From the NCBI RefSeq assembly GCF_002939305.1, contig NZ_MVDI01000005.1:1-64000 (forward strand): a stretch of 64,000 nt of DNA. Reading direction: 5' to 3'. Below the pieces are notes generated by a model, which worked only from the letters and a program-made list of their open reading frames with translations, ran no database searches and was not told where the DNA came from. Both the position numbers and the translations under genes were made by a program. Numbering within the stretch: position 1 is the first letter of the stretch; each line of letters opens with the position of its first letter. This stretch comes from Chroococcidiopsis sp. TS-821 (GTDB lineage: Bacteria; Cyanobacteriota; Cyanobacteriia; Cyanobacteriales; Chroococcidiopsidaceae). Below are positions 28,035 through 37,243 of the stretch, piece after piece.

Positions 28035-28682
28035 ATGAGTCAAATCGTCTGGATTGCGCGACATGGAAACCGCATTGATTTTGTTAACCCCGAATGGTTT
28101 AATACTGCCGAAAGACGCTTCGATCCGCCGCTTTCGGATGATGGAGTAGTACAAGCTTATCAATTAGGACAACGTTTGAAAACGGAAAACATCGCGCATA
28201 TCTTTGCTTCTCCATTTTTGCGCACAGTGCAAACAGCAAACCAAATCGCTGAAGCTTTAGATTTACCAATTAAATTAGAGGCGGGTTTGAGTGAATGGTT
28301 AAATCCTGCTTGGTTTCCAGATATGCCAGAGAAACTATCGATTGAAGCATTAACTGAACTTTACCCGCGAATTGATCCGAGTTACACTTCGCGCATTATT
28401 CCACAATATCCTGAAACGCACGCCGAAATGCTAGTCCGCGCAGGTAAAACGGCAACAATCCTTGCCGATGAGTTCTTCTCAGAAGATATTCTATTAGTAG
28501 GACATGGTGCATCTGTCCTGGGTGGTGCTGTCGGGCTTGTTGGTGCAACTGCTAAAGATCGAGTAAAAGCATCTTTATGCTGCTTAGTCAAAGTAGTGCG
28601 TCAGGAACCAGACTGGTTACTAGAGTTAACAGGAGATACGTCTCACTTGAGCGAGGTTGAAGAAGTTATTCGATTTAACTAA
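28035..28682 (+). CDS. Histidine phosphatase superfamily protein
   Basis: A 215-residue phosphoglycerate-mutase-like phosphatase. The catalytic RHG motif is at 9-11 in WIARHGNRIDF, a second arginine is in SPFLRTVQTA, and the second catalytic histidine is in LLVGHGASVLG. The ATG at 28035 is chosen because family members start just before the RHG strand; the open frame reaches further back only by chance. Substrate is unknown; members act on sugar phosphates, phosphoproteins or other small phosphates. It is followed by glucokinase after 72 bp. Confidence 0.88.
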   Translation: MSQIVWIARHGNRIDFVNPEWFNTAERRFDPPLSDDGVVQAYQLGQRLKTENIAHIFASPFLRTVQTANQIAEALDLPIKLEAGLSEWLNPAWFPDMPEKLSIEALTELYPRIDPSYTSRIIPQYPETHAEMLVRAGKTATILADEFFSEDILLVGHGASVLGGAVGLVGATAKDRVKASLCCLVKVVRQEPDWLLELTGDTSHLSEVEEVIRFN

Positions 28683-28703
28683 TTATAGTTACAGTGCACT
28701 AGC

Positions 28704-28741
28704 GCAGGTATCTTGCCTGCCTATATGCTCTAAAAAGAGCA
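28704..28741 (+). terminator. Two small hairpins between the phosphatase and glucokinase genes
   Basis: GCAGG and CCTGC (28704-28720, 7-base loop) and TGCTCT and AGAGCA (28726-28741, AAAA loop) form two adjacent hairpins 13 bp before the glk ATG. Neither has a long T-tract, so they could be attenuator- or processing-type elements rather than true terminators. Confidence 0.35.
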
Positions 28742-28754
28742 GTTTAGAGGCAAC

Positions 28755-29792
28755 ATGACGTTACTACTAGCAGGCGATATTGGTGGAACAAAAACGATTT
28801 TGCGCTTGGTGCAGCAGCCAGAAATCGGCGAGATGCAAACGCTGTATGAAGAACGTTACATTAGCCGCAATTATCCAGATTTAGTACCAATTGTCCGCCA
28901 GTTTCTCGCCACCGCAGTCAAAAAGACGGGTAAAGATACAACGCCAGAAAAAGCGTGTTTTGCGATCGCAGGTCCTGTTGTGAACAATGCGGTAAAACTG
29001 ACAAATCTTGCATGGATTCTCGATTCGCAACGTTTAGAACAAGAACTAAAAATCGCGCCAATTTCGTTAATTAATGATTTTGCCGCAGTTAGCTATGGCG
29101 TTTTGGGGTTGAAGGAAGAAGATTTACATACTCTGCAAGCAGGTAAACCGCAACCTTCCGCGCCAGTTGCAGTGATTGGCGCAGGTACTGGCTTAGGACA
29201 AGGATTTTTGATTAAAAAGGAAAAAGAGTTTGATGTCTTTGCTTCAGAAGGCGGACACGCCGATTTTGCTCCGCGTTCTGAGTTAGAATTTTTGCTACTG
29301 AAGTATTTACTTGATAAGCACGATATTCAAAGAGTTTCAGTTGAAAGAGTTGTTTCAGGTCAAGGGATTATTGCCATTTATCAATTTTTACGCGATCGCG
29401 AGTATGCTACTGAGACTCCTGAAATTGCCGAAATCGTAAGTACCTGGGAAAAACAAGCAGGAACAGAAAAAAGTGTCGATCCAGCAGCGGTGATTTCAAC
29501 AGCTGCACTTGCAGGGAGCGATCGTCTCTGCGAACAAACAATGCAAATGTTTGTCGAAGCTTATGGCGCGGAGGCAGGGAATCTTGCTTTGAAGCTTTTA
29601 CCGTACAATGGACTTTATATTGCAGGTGGCATTGCGCCTAAAATTTTACCACTTCTTCAAGAAGGGAGTTTTCTTCGTGCTTTTACAAGTAAAGGACGAA
29701 TGCGTTCTATTCTAGAGGACGTACCAGTTCATATTGTACTCAATCCGCAAGTTGGATTAATTGGCGCAGCGTTGTACGCGGCTAGACTGTAA
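28755..29792 (+). CDS. glk: Glucokinase
   Basis: A 345-residue ROK/Glk-type sugar kinase that phosphorylates glucose with ATP. It has the phosphate-1 motif LAGDIGGTKT at the start, LINDFAAVSYG with the catalytic aspartate, the GAGTGLGQGF nucleotide segment, EGGHADFAP for sugar binding and a C-terminal YIAGGIAPKI motif. Length and order match bacterial Glk. AGAGG precedes the ATG. It converges on a sugar-binding lipoprotein gene, with 20 bp between stops, consistent with a sugar-use context. Confidence 0.94.
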   Translation: MTLLLAGDIGGTKTILRLVQQPEIGEMQTLYEERYISRNYPDLVPIVRQFLATAVKKTGKDTTPEKACFAIAGPVVNNAVKLTNLAWILDSQRLEQELKIAPISLINDFAAVSYGVLGLKEEDLHTLQAGKPQPSAPVAVIGAGTGLGQGFLIKKEKEFDVFASEGGHADFAPRSELEFLLLKYLLDKHDIQRVSVERVVSGQGIIAIYQFLRDREYATETPEIAEIVSTWEKQAGTEKSVDPAAVISTAALAGSDRLCEQTMQMFVEAYGAEAGNLALKLLPYNGLYIAGGIAPKILPLLQEGSFLRAFTSKGRMRSILEDVPVHIVLNPQVGLIGAALYAARL

Positions 29793-29812
29793 ACAAAACA
29801 CTGCAAACACAA

Positions 29813-31129
29813 TTACTGAAAAATCAAGTTTAATCGCCGTTGTGCAGCTTGTAAGGCTTCAGTGGGTGAACTTTTACCTAGTAACACAGCTTCTAGCGCC
29901 CGCCCAATATTTTCAGAAACGCGGCTGTATCCAGGAAAAATCGGACGCGATCGCCCGTATTGTGCTTGCTCTAAAAAGACTTGCACTGCTGGTAGTTCTT
30001 TAGCAAACGCTTTGTATTGATCGTTTTCTCGCGCTTTGAGGTTGACGGGTAAGTAACCTGTACCAATCGCCCATTGTGTTTGAAATTGTTCGCTCAAAAC
30101 AAACTCGGCAAATTTCAGCGCAGCTTGTTCGCGTTGGGGTGTGGATTTAAATACAAATAAATTTTCACCGCCAATTCCGGTAGCGCGGCGCTTGTTAACG
30201 GGAATCGGAAACACGCCAAAATCGACGCCAGTACTCTTTAATTGTCCCAAAGTCCACGGTCCTGTGAGTTGCATTGCGACTTTACCCGCTAAAAAGTTAT
30301 CAATTTCAAAACCGCGTTCGGGTAACGATAACACAGCAGAACCATCCGCGATCAGGTTTTGCCAGAACTGCAAGGCGGCGATCGCACCAGAATTGTTCGC
30401 TAAATCAACAGCTACGGCTTGTTGCGTATCCCCGACTAACTCGCCACCTGCACTCCACATAAACGGTAGCCACAGAAATACTGCAAATTCGCCTTTACCT
30501 AAAGGTAAAAACATCCCGTGTTGGTCGATACGGTTGTCACCATCAGTATCGCGCGTTAACTGACGGGCGACTTGGCGCAATTCCTCCCAGGTTTCGGGTA
30601 GTTTTGTAATTCCCGCCGCTTGAAATAAACTCGGACGATAAAATACTCCTGAATTATTTGTACCGAATGGCACTGACCAAATGTGTCCTTGATACTCCAT
30701 CGATTCAAATAAAGCAGGATCGAGTTGCTTTTTGACAGGTAACGCTGTTAACCAGTCTTCGAGGGGACGAATTGCGTCAAGTTCTACAAGTTGACCGGTT
30801 AGTGTCGCGTTGAACCATAATAAGTCAGGTGGTGCATTGCCGACGACTGCTGCCAAAATTTTGGGTAGTTGCTGTTCGGCTTGTCCAACATAAAGTGATT
30901 CTACTTGAATGTCTGGATGCTCTTGATTAAACTGGTCAACTAATTTTTGTAGGACGTCTCGATTGGATGGCGGATTGACCCCATGCCAAAATGTTATTTT
31001 AGTAACATTGGGTGTTTGGGTGTTTGCTATTTGACATCCTGATAGTGATAGCTCTAAAACAAATAGTGCAATTAAGATTAGTGCTACTTGAAAAACTCGT
31101 TGAAGCAAATTTTGGATTTGTTGCATCAT
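29813..31129 (-). CDS. Sugar ABC transporter substrate-binding lipoprotein (family 1)
   Basis: A 438-residue extracytoplasmic binding protein of the maltose/UgpB type. The signal sequence ends in a lipobox LSLSGC, giving a lipid-anchored protein. The mature start (VTKITFWHGVNPPSNRDVL), VESLYVGQAEQQLPKILAAV, PPDLLWFNA, a signature at PETWEELRQVA and the DTDGDNRIDQHGMFLP segment are typical of the family. No permease or ATPase gene is nearby. It is divergent from a second, distinct binding-protein gene. Confidence 0.9.
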   Translation of the reverse strand: MMQQIQNLLQRVFQVALILIALFVLELSLSGCQIANTQTPNVTKITFWHGVNPPSNRDVLQKLVDQFNQEHPDIQVESLYVGQAEQQLPKILAAVVGNAPPDLLWFNATLTGQLVELDAIRPLEDWLTALPVKKQLDPALFESMEYQGHIWSVPFGTNNSGVFYRPSLFQAAGITKLPETWEELRQVARQLTRDTDGDNRIDQHGMFLPLGKGEFAVFLWLPFMWSAGGELVGDTQQAVAVDLANNSGAIAALQFWQNLIADGSAVLSLPERGFEIDNFLAGKVAMQLTGPWTLGQLKSTGVDFGVFPIPVNKRRATGIGGENLFVFKSTPQREQAALKFAEFVLSEQFQTQWAIGTGYLPVNLKARENDQYKAFAKELPAVQVFLEQAQYGRSRPIFPGYSRVSENIGRALEAVLLGKSSPTEALQAAQRRLNLIFQ

Positions 31130-31256
31130 CTATTCTGTAAGTAGGAGAATTTAGTATAGTTATTTTATTAAAAATACTAGCTTCTTAAAAAGAACCACTA
31201 AGGAACAAAGTACGCAAAAAGAAGGATAAAAAGGTTGTCAAGGCTAAGTTCGCTTC

Positions 31257-32513
31257 ATGTTTAAAAAGTTTTGGTCGTTTATTGCTCTTTTTATTTTTGG
31301 AATTGTTTTATTTTCTGGGTGTTTTATTAGGCAGGACAATAGTGATGTTGTGACTGTAACGCTGAGTGGCTGGAGTAATTTACAGGAAAAACAATTACTG
31401 CAACAAGTGTTAAATGAGTTTGAAGCATTGCATCCTAATATTAAGGTTAAATATGATGCGATCGCAGATGAATACATGGATGTCTTGAAAACTCGTTTAA
31501 TCGGCGATACCGCAGCAGATGTTTTTTATCTTGATGCTTTAGAAGCACCTGGACTGATTGAACCAGGTGTATTAGAGCCACTCGATGATTACGTTACGCC
31601 GGAATTTGATATTGCGGATTTTCAACCGTCACTGCTTGCTGCTTTTCAACAAAATGGCAAAACTTATGGCTTTCCTAAAGACTTTTCCACGCTGGTGCTG
31701 TTTTATAATAAACAAGCTTTTGCTGAAGCTGGTTTGTCGCAGCCACCTCAAACTTGGGAAGAATTAAGAGAGTATGCTAAAAAACTTACGGTTGACCAAA
31801 ACAATGATGGTAGAATTGACCGCTACGGATTTGGAGTTAATCCAGAACTTGCGCGACTGTACTTTGTCATTAAAGCCTTTGGTGGTGAGTTAATTAATAC
31901 ACTAGAACAAGCTACGTTTGCTTCTCCAGAAAGTTTGCAAGGTTTGCAATTAATCGTCGATCAATATCGTCAAGATCGATCGTCCGCTCAGCCTTCTGAT
32001 GCTGGAACAACGTCAGGTGGTGAAATCTTTGGTCAAGGTAAAGCTGCAATGGTAATTGAAGGACCTTGGTTAATTCCTTATTTGGACGATACTTTTCCAG
32101 CACTTGAATACGCAACAGCTGAAGTGCCAACAATTGCAGGAAAAAAAGGTACGATGGCTTATACCGTTGCTTACGTCATGAATAAGAAATCGCCGCATAA
32201 ACGAGAAGCATGGCAGTTAATTTCTTATCTAACCGGAAAAGAAGGAATGACCTTGTGGACAAGTACGGGAATGGCGTTACCAACGCGTAAATCTGTCACG
32301 CAAAAGCTTGGCTACGATCAAAAGCCTTTATATGCACCATTTATTGCCGGTGCAGAGTATGCTACTGTATGGCAGGCTGGTAAAAATTTACCAACAATTA
32401 TGAATAATTTTAATAATCAATTTATTAGTGCGCTATTAGGCGAACAACCACTAGATATTGCTATGCAAAAAGCTCAAAATACTGCAAATCGAGAAATTGA
32501 ATTAATGCAGTGA
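31257..32513 (+). CDS. Sugar ABC transporter substrate-binding lipoprotein (family 1), second
   Basis: A 418-residue lipoprotein with a signal peptide ending in LFSGC. Family features include VTLSGWSNLQEKQLLQQVLNEF, LKTRLIGDTAADVFYLDA, PPQTWEELREYAKKLT, a DQNNDGRIDRYGFG calcium-like loop and QGKAAMVIEGPWLIPYL. It is clearly related in fold but not a close copy of the divergent gene at 29813-31129; 127 bp separate the starts. Substrate unknown, likely an oligosaccharide. Membrane components must be encoded elsewhere, perhaps shared. Confidence 0.9.
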   Translation: MFKKFWSFIALFIFGIVLFSGCFIRQDNSDVVTVTLSGWSNLQEKQLLQQVLNEFEALHPNIKVKYDAIADEYMDVLKTRLIGDTAADVFYLDALEAPGLIEPGVLEPLDDYVTPEFDIADFQPSLLAAFQQNGKTYGFPKDFSTLVLFYNKQAFAEAGLSQPPQTWEELREYAKKLTVDQNNDGRIDRYGFGVNPELARLYFVIKAFGGELINTLEQATFASPESLQGLQLIVDQYRQDRSSAQPSDAGTTSGGEIFGQGKAAMVIEGPWLIPYLDDTFPALEYATAEVPTIAGKKGTMAYTVAYVMNKKSPHKREAWQLISYLTGKEGMTLWTSTGMALPTRKSVTQKLGYDQKPLYAPFIAGAEYATVWQAGKNLPTIMNNFNNQFISALLGEQPLDIAMQKAQNTANREIELMQ

Positions 32514-32709
32514 TTTAATGAGAATCATACATCAAATTCTCTGAATATCCATAACTTTTAACCATCCCTAAGATAATTTATGACTACTCTACTGCCAATT
32601 ACCCATTACCTATCAGTTTCCCAAAACCTAAAATTTCTGATAGGTATTTTTAGCATCGGCTCAACGATAAGCTAGGATCTATATCTATCCTCATGTGCGT
32701 CGCTCGCTT

Positions 32710-33099
32710 ATGAATCGTTCTCATCAATTAGCAGAAGATAAATTGCCTGTCACTAGGGAGGAACATTCCCATAGCCACGATACTCGCAACGGAGGCGATC
32801 GCATAGGAGAGTCGTCAGCGCATCCTCACGTTCACAGCGAGGAATCACTCAGAAGCATTGTCAATCGCTTATCGCGCATTGAAGGACACATTCGCGGCGT
32901 GAAAACTATGGTACAAGAAAGCCGTCCGTGTCCAGAGGTACTGGTACAAATTGCTGCGGTACGCGGTGCGTTAGATCGAGTTGCGCGGATGATTTTGGAT
33001 GCGCATCTTAGTGAGTGTATTACAAGAGCCGCTCAAGAAGGAAACATCGAAGTAGAAATGGCAGAGTTGAAAGCCGCTTTAGATCGATTTTTACCTTAA
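32710..33099 (+). CDS. InrS-like nickel-sensing repressor (CsoR/RcnR family)
   Basis: A 129-residue all-helical metal-sensing repressor. A His-rich N-terminal extension (HSHSHD, HPHVH) precedes the family core IVNRLSRIEGHIRGVKTMVQ. The likely metal ligands are His42, Cys74, His99 and Cys103, whose spacing (32, 25 and 4) equals that of Synechocystis InrS (His21, Cys53, His78, Cys82). This favours nickel over copper. I chose the ATG at 32710; a GTG five codons upstream is possible. No metal exporter gene is adjacent, so its target lies elsewhere. Confidence 0.9.
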   Translation: MNRSHQLAEDKLPVTREEHSHSHDTRNGGDRIGESSAHPHVHSEESLRSIVNRLSRIEGHIRGVKTMVQESRPCPEVLVQIAAVRGALDRVARMILDAHLSECITRAAQEGNIEVEMAELKAALDRFLP

Positions 33100-33145
33100 A
33101 AATAACTTTAAAAGCAGCTGTCACTTAGCAAGGAGTAATGTTAAA

Positions 33146-33177
33146 GTTTCTGGGAATCAGGCGTGACTTCCAGAAAC
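33146..33177 (+). promoter_or_regulatory. Inverted repeat directly before the slt start codon
   Basis: GTTTCTGG (33146-33153) and CCAGAAAC (33170-33177) pair perfectly, extendable by AA/TT past a bulge. The 3' arm ends four bases before the ATG at 33182, where a ribosome-binding site would be. It could be an operator or a translation-masking hairpin. Confidence 0.4.
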
Positions 33178-33181
33178 CATT

Positions 33182-35368
33182 ATGTTAGAACGATGGAAAA
33201 ATCGAGTTCCCTTGGCTGCGGGTGTAGGATTATGCGCTGTGCTGATTGGGGTAGCAGTGATAGCTGCAAAGTCTAACGAGTGGTTGCAGTCGCCACAAGA
33301 CAACGCACTACACGCAATCGATCGTCCAAAATCTTCAGTTCTGCCTTTAGTACCGCTATCGCCCACAGCACGAATGGTACAACTTAGCGCGATCGCCCAG
33401 TTACCGCCTTCTCAAGACCGCGATCGCGCCCGTTATATACTAGCCAACGATTATCTCCAGACTCAGCAAGCCGAACAAGCGCTACAACTTCTCGATGGTT
33501 TAGACCAAAGTTACCCTGTACTTGCTGCACCAATTCTTTCCAAACGCGCCCAAGCGTATGAGATTTTAGGCGATACCGCGAACGCGCAAGCAACGTATCA
33601 AGAATTGCTACAACGATATCCCACGCATCCAGTTGCAGTTGAAGCATTGTATTTTTTAGGAAGAACGACACCGCAGTATTGGCAAAAGGCGATCGCGCAA
33701 TTTCCTTCGCATCCCCGTACGCTAGAAATCGCCCGTTTGTTACTACAACAAAATCCAAATCAACCACAGTTAATGCTACTCCTAGCAAGACATGGTTATG
33801 AACAACCAGGCGTTGTGGCAGTATTAGATCGACTCGCGAGTAACTATTCAGGACAATTACAACCCCAAGATTGGGAAGCAATTGCGATCGCCTACTGGGA
33901 AAATCAAGTTTACTCAAAAGCGGCAACAGCCTATCGACAAGCACCGCGCACACCTTTAAATGTCTACCGTATTGGTCGAAGCCTGCAACTGAGTAACAAG
34001 CGTACCGAAGCGATCGCAGCGTATCAGCAACTTATCCGCGAGTTCCCCTCTGCACCTGAAAGCGGTACAGCATTGTTAAACTTGGCACAAATTACCCAAA
34101 ATAATAATGACAAATTATCATACCTCGATCGAGTTGTCAACCAATTTCCCCAACGTGCCGGCGAAGCCTTAGCGCAAAAAGCAGCGATTCTTGATAGCTT
34201 GGGAAATAGAACCTCGGCTGCGCAAACGCGACAATTGCTATTAGACAAGTACGGTGATTCGGATGCTGCGGTAGAGTACCGCTGGCGAATGGCACTTCAG
34301 AGAGCTGCAAATCAAGATTACCGAGGAGCATGGCAATGGGCGCAGCCGATTCCTACAAGTAACCCGAAAAATATTTTGGCTCCTCGCGCTGGCTTTTGGG
34401 TTGGTAAATGGGCGCAACAACTAGAAAGACAACAAGAAGCAAAAGCGGCATTTGAATATGTTTTAAGTCAATTTCCGCAATCGTATTATGCTTGGCGATC
34501 GGCAACGATGCTAGGTTTAGATGTTGGCAACTTTAACACTGTCCGCCAACTCAATTTTGAGATTATACCTCCACAACGTGCAGTTTTACCCGCAGGATCG
34601 GAGACTCTCAAAGAACTTTATCAATTAGGGCAAGATAGCGACGCTTGGGCGCTGTGGCGTGCAGAATTCCAAAACGATCGTCAACCGACTGTCGCCGAAC
34701 AGTTTACTGACGGTTTGCTGCGAACGGCAATCGGGCAACATTTAAAAGGTATTAATTTAGTTTCAACGCTAGAAGATCGCGAATCTCCGCAAGATCGAGC
34801 TGAGTATCAATTACTGCGACAAGAGTTAGCGTATTGGCAAGCGCGTTATCCATTTCCCTTCTTTGAGGAAATTACAACTTGGTCGCAAAAGCGTCAGCTT
34901 AATCCTTTTTTGGTAACAGCACTCATTCGCCAAGAGTCGCGCTTTGAGCCAAAAATCCGTTCGGTTGCGGGTGCGGTAGGGCTAATGCAAGTGATGCCGA
35001 GCACAGGAGAATGGATCGCGCAAAAGATTGACTTGAAAGAGTATAACAAAGAGAACCCTCAAGATAATATGCGCTTGGGTACGTGGTACTTAGATCACAC
35101 GCACGAACTGTACGACAATAATTCACTGCTGGCGATCGCCAGTTACAATGCAGGTCCAGGAAATGTTTCCCGATGGTTGAGAACTCTCAACACCAGAGAT
35201 CCTGATGAATTTGTCGAAGCAATTCCTTTTGAAGAAACAAGAGGCTACGTCCGACAGGTTTTTGGTAACTATTGGAACTATTTACGACTATACAATTCAG
35301 AAGTTGCACAGTTGGTAGCGAAGTACACGACACGTCAAACGTCCTCTTTACCACAGCCACCACAGTAA
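33182..35368 (+). CDS. slt: Soluble-lytic-transglycosylase-like murein hydrolase with TPR repeats
   Basis: A 728-residue enzyme that cleaves glycan strands of peptidoglycan to 1,6-anhydromuropeptides. An N-terminal hydrophobic segment (LAAGVGLCAVLIGVAVIAA) exports or anchors it. A long TPR-like superhelix fills residues 60-500 (repeats such as ANAQATYQELLQRYPTHPVA). The C-terminal SLT domain has the catalytic Glu585 in IRQESRFEP, then GAVGLMQVMPSTG and ASYNAGPGNVSRWL. The architecture matches the Slt70 family. It precedes tatC by 124 bp. Confidence 0.94.
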   Translation: MLERWKNRVPLAAGVGLCAVLIGVAVIAAKSNEWLQSPQDNALHAIDRPKSSVLPLVPLSPTARMVQLSAIAQLPPSQDRDRARYILANDYLQTQQAEQALQLLDGLDQSYPVLAAPILSKRAQAYEILGDTANAQATYQELLQRYPTHPVAVEALYFLGRTTPQYWQKAIAQFPSHPRTLEIARLLLQQNPNQPQLMLLLARHGYEQPGVVAVLDRLASNYSGQLQPQDWEAIAIAYWENQVYSKAATAYRQAPRTPLNVYRIGRSLQLSNKRTEAIAAYQQLIREFPSAPESGTALLNLAQITQNNNDKLSYLDRVVNQFPQRAGEALAQKAAILDSLGNRTSAAQTRQLLLDKYGDSDAAVEYRWRMALQRAANQDYRGAWQWAQPIPTSNPKNILAPRAGFWVGKWAQQLERQQEAKAAFEYVLSQFPQSYYAWRSATMLGLDVGNFNTVRQLNFEIIPPQRAVLPAGSETLKELYQLGQDSDAWALWRAEFQNDRQPTVAEQFTDGLLRTAIGQHLKGINLVSTLEDRESPQDRAEYQLLRQELAYWQARYPFPFFEEITTWSQKRQLNPFLVTALIRQESRFEPKIRSVAGAVGLMQVMPSTGEWIAQKIDLKEYNKENPQDNMRLGTWYLDHTHELYDNNSLLAIASYNAGPGNVSRWLRTLNTRDPDEFVEAIPFEETRGYVRQVFGNYWNYLRLYNSEVAQLVAKYTTRQTSSLPQPPQ

Positions 35369-35492
35369 CACCTTAATTTAGGGGCAAGGGTCAGAGGTTA
35401 AACTTATTGAGAGCATAATATTACAGGGTTTTGGCTGTGAACTCTTATCTACCAGATAAAATAGATCGCAGATCTTGCAATAGAGCTGACTC

Positions 35493-36308
35493 ATGACGCC
35501 GCCCTCGGATTTAGATAGTGCAACTATGCCCGATCCAACGACTGACTTGGAACAAGTAACCAAGACTGAAGACAATCAGGATTGGGAAGACTACTTAAAT
35601 GAGTTACCTGGTGAAGTAGAAATGTCGCTGTTCGATCACCTAGAAGAGTTACGACAGCGAATTTTTTATTCCTTAATAGCCGTGGTGTTGGGGGTAATCG
35701 GCTGTTTTATCGCGGTTAAACCAATTGTTCAGTTACTTGAAGTTCCTGCCCAAGGAGTAAAGTTTCTACAGCTAGCGCCAGGAGAATACTTTTTTGTTTC
35801 GCTGAAAGTCGCAGGCTATAGTGGTTTGCTATTGGCTAGCCCGTTTATCCTTTATCAGATTATTCAGTTTGTATTACCAGGGCTAACACGCCGCGAACGT
35901 CGCTTAGTTGCACCAGTTGTTTTAGGTTCAACGGTATTATTTGCGGCTGGATTGGTATTTGCTTATCTCGTGCTGATTCCTGCTGCGTTGAAGTTTTTTA
36001 TTAATTATGGTGCTGATGTCGTCGAACAGCTGTGGTCGATCGACCGCTACTTTGAGTTTGTACTACTACTGTTGTTTAGCACAGGCTTAGCGTTTCAAAT
36101 TCCCGTCATTCAACTACTGCTTGGGGCTTTGGGGATTGTTTCTTCTAAACAAATGCTAGCAGGTTGGCGCTACGTCATTCTGGGTGGAGTTGTCTTAGGT
36201 GCTGTCTTGACACCTTCAACTGATCCTTTAACACAAAGTCTCTTGGCGGGTGCTGTTTTGGGACTTTACTTCGGTGGAATTGCTGCGGTTAAGTTGATTG
36301 GTAAATGA
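35493..36308 (+). CDS. tatC: Sec-independent protein translocase TatC
   Basis: A 271-residue membrane protein with six helices, the twin-arginine signal receptor of the Tat pathway. After a 45-residue acidic N-terminal extension it has the conserved [18 protein letters not shown], the [18 protein letters not shown] segment, [10 protein letters not shown], and a terminal helix pair with [13 protein letters not shown]. Its TGA overlaps the next ATG as ATGA. Rieske protein PetC, a known Tat substrate, is encoded about 0.9 kb downstream. Confidence 0.95.
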   Translation: MTPPSDLDSATMPDPTTDLEQVTKTEDNQDWEDYLNELPGEVEMSLFDHLEELRQRIFYSLIAVVLGVIGCFIAVKPIVQLLEVPAQGVKFLQLAPGEYFFVSLKVAGYSGLLLASPFILYQIIQFVLPGLTRRERRLVAPVVLGSTVLFAAGLVFAYLVLIPAALKFFINYGADVVEQLWSIDRYFEFVLLLLFSTGLAFQIPVIQLLLGALGIVSSKQMLAGWRYVILGGVVLGAVLTPSTDPLTQSLLAGAVLGLYFGGIAAVKLIGK

Positions 36309-36637
36309 CAGAAATTACGTACAGCGATTTTGAGAAAGTAGAAATTCGCGTCGGTAAGGTTGTTAAAGTTGAAGATTTTCCCAAAGCAAGAAGACCAGCA
36401 TATAAACTATGGATCGATTTTGGCGCGTTAGGAATTAAAAAATCGAGTGCGCAAATTACGAAGTATCGCCACGAAGAGTTGACAGGTAGACAAGTTCTCG
36501 CCGTTACCAACTTTCCCCCGCGCCAAGTCGCAGATTTTATGTCTGAAGTCTTAGTTTTAGGAGTCGTACTTGACAATGAAGAAGTTGTCCTCATCAAACC
36601 CGATCGCGACGTTCCCCTAGGCAACCGAATTTTGTAA
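36305..36637 (+). CDS. csaA: CsaA-like tRNA-binding-domain protein
   Basis: A 110-residue OB-fold protein of the CsaA family ([53 protein letters not shown] end). CsaA in Bacillus is a chaperone-like factor that binds export-bound precursors. The start overlaps tatC by four bases (ATGA), implying coupled translation and a possible role in handing precursors to the Tat translocase. The functional link is inference; the family can also bind tRNA. Confidence 0.9.
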   Translation: MTEITYSDFEKVEIRVGKVVKVEDFPKARRPAYKLWIDFGALGIKKSSAQITKYRHEELTGRQVLAVTNFPPRQVADFMSEVLVLGVVLDNEEVVLIKPDRDVPLGNRIL

Positions 36638-36697
36638 CCTTATTCCCAGAGCTGTAATATAATCGCTCTGACCCTTGACCTCCCACCCCTGACCCTA

Positions 36698-37012
36698 CTA
36701 TATCAACCACTCTGAAGCACGTTCGCCCAAGTCTAAATCGAGGGGAATACTTACGGCTTTACCGAGTCGGGGACGTTCGCGGGTTTGAGCGATGAATTGT
36801 TGGACTTGCTGCGTTCCACCCAAGGCGTGAAGATAGTTAGCGATCGCATCTAAATGCTCTTGATATTCGGCTTCGGTGAGTGGAAAAGACGCTTGTTCTT
36901 GATATTTCCACATTATTTGCAGAAAAACCTTGCCTTGGACGCGGCGTAGCTGAACATCGTACGATCGCCCCCACTTGTTTAACAATATCTGGCGTAACTC
37001 CTTTCCTGTCAT
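36698..37012 (-). CDS. DUF3067 family protein
   Basis: A 104-residue protein of the cyanobacterial/chloroplast family DUF3067 (MTGKELRQILLNKWGRSYDVQLRR, QGKVFLQIMWKYQEQASFPL, YQEHLDAIANYLHALGG, LDLDLGERASEWL). It has no membrane segment. It is divergent from petC, as is common in cyanobacteria; the plant homologue has been linked to cytochrome b6f Rieske maturation, as I recall, and location here would fit. Function remains unproven. Confidence 0.85.
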   Translation of the reverse strand: MTGKELRQILLNKWGRSYDVQLRRVQGKVFLQIMWKYQEQASFPLTEAEYQEHLDAIANYLHALGGTQQVQQFIAQTRERPRLGKAVSIPLDLDLGERASEWLI

Positions 37013-37243
37013 TTTGTTGCTGATTGCCTTTTACATTTCGTTATAAAGTAAAGCTGCGTAACTCAGGTATGATAGCAATATAAAGAAATGTAATGTTCCC
37101 CTCAAAAAGGTTGGAAACACTCTTAGAAGAGGGATTTGAACGTTGTTGCGAGTCGTGGTGGATCGACTCCAATAAAGGATAAGTAAGGTTCTGAGAGTAA
37201 ATCTCAGCGTTGTTAACAAAGATACAAGCAAAGAGCAGAAATT

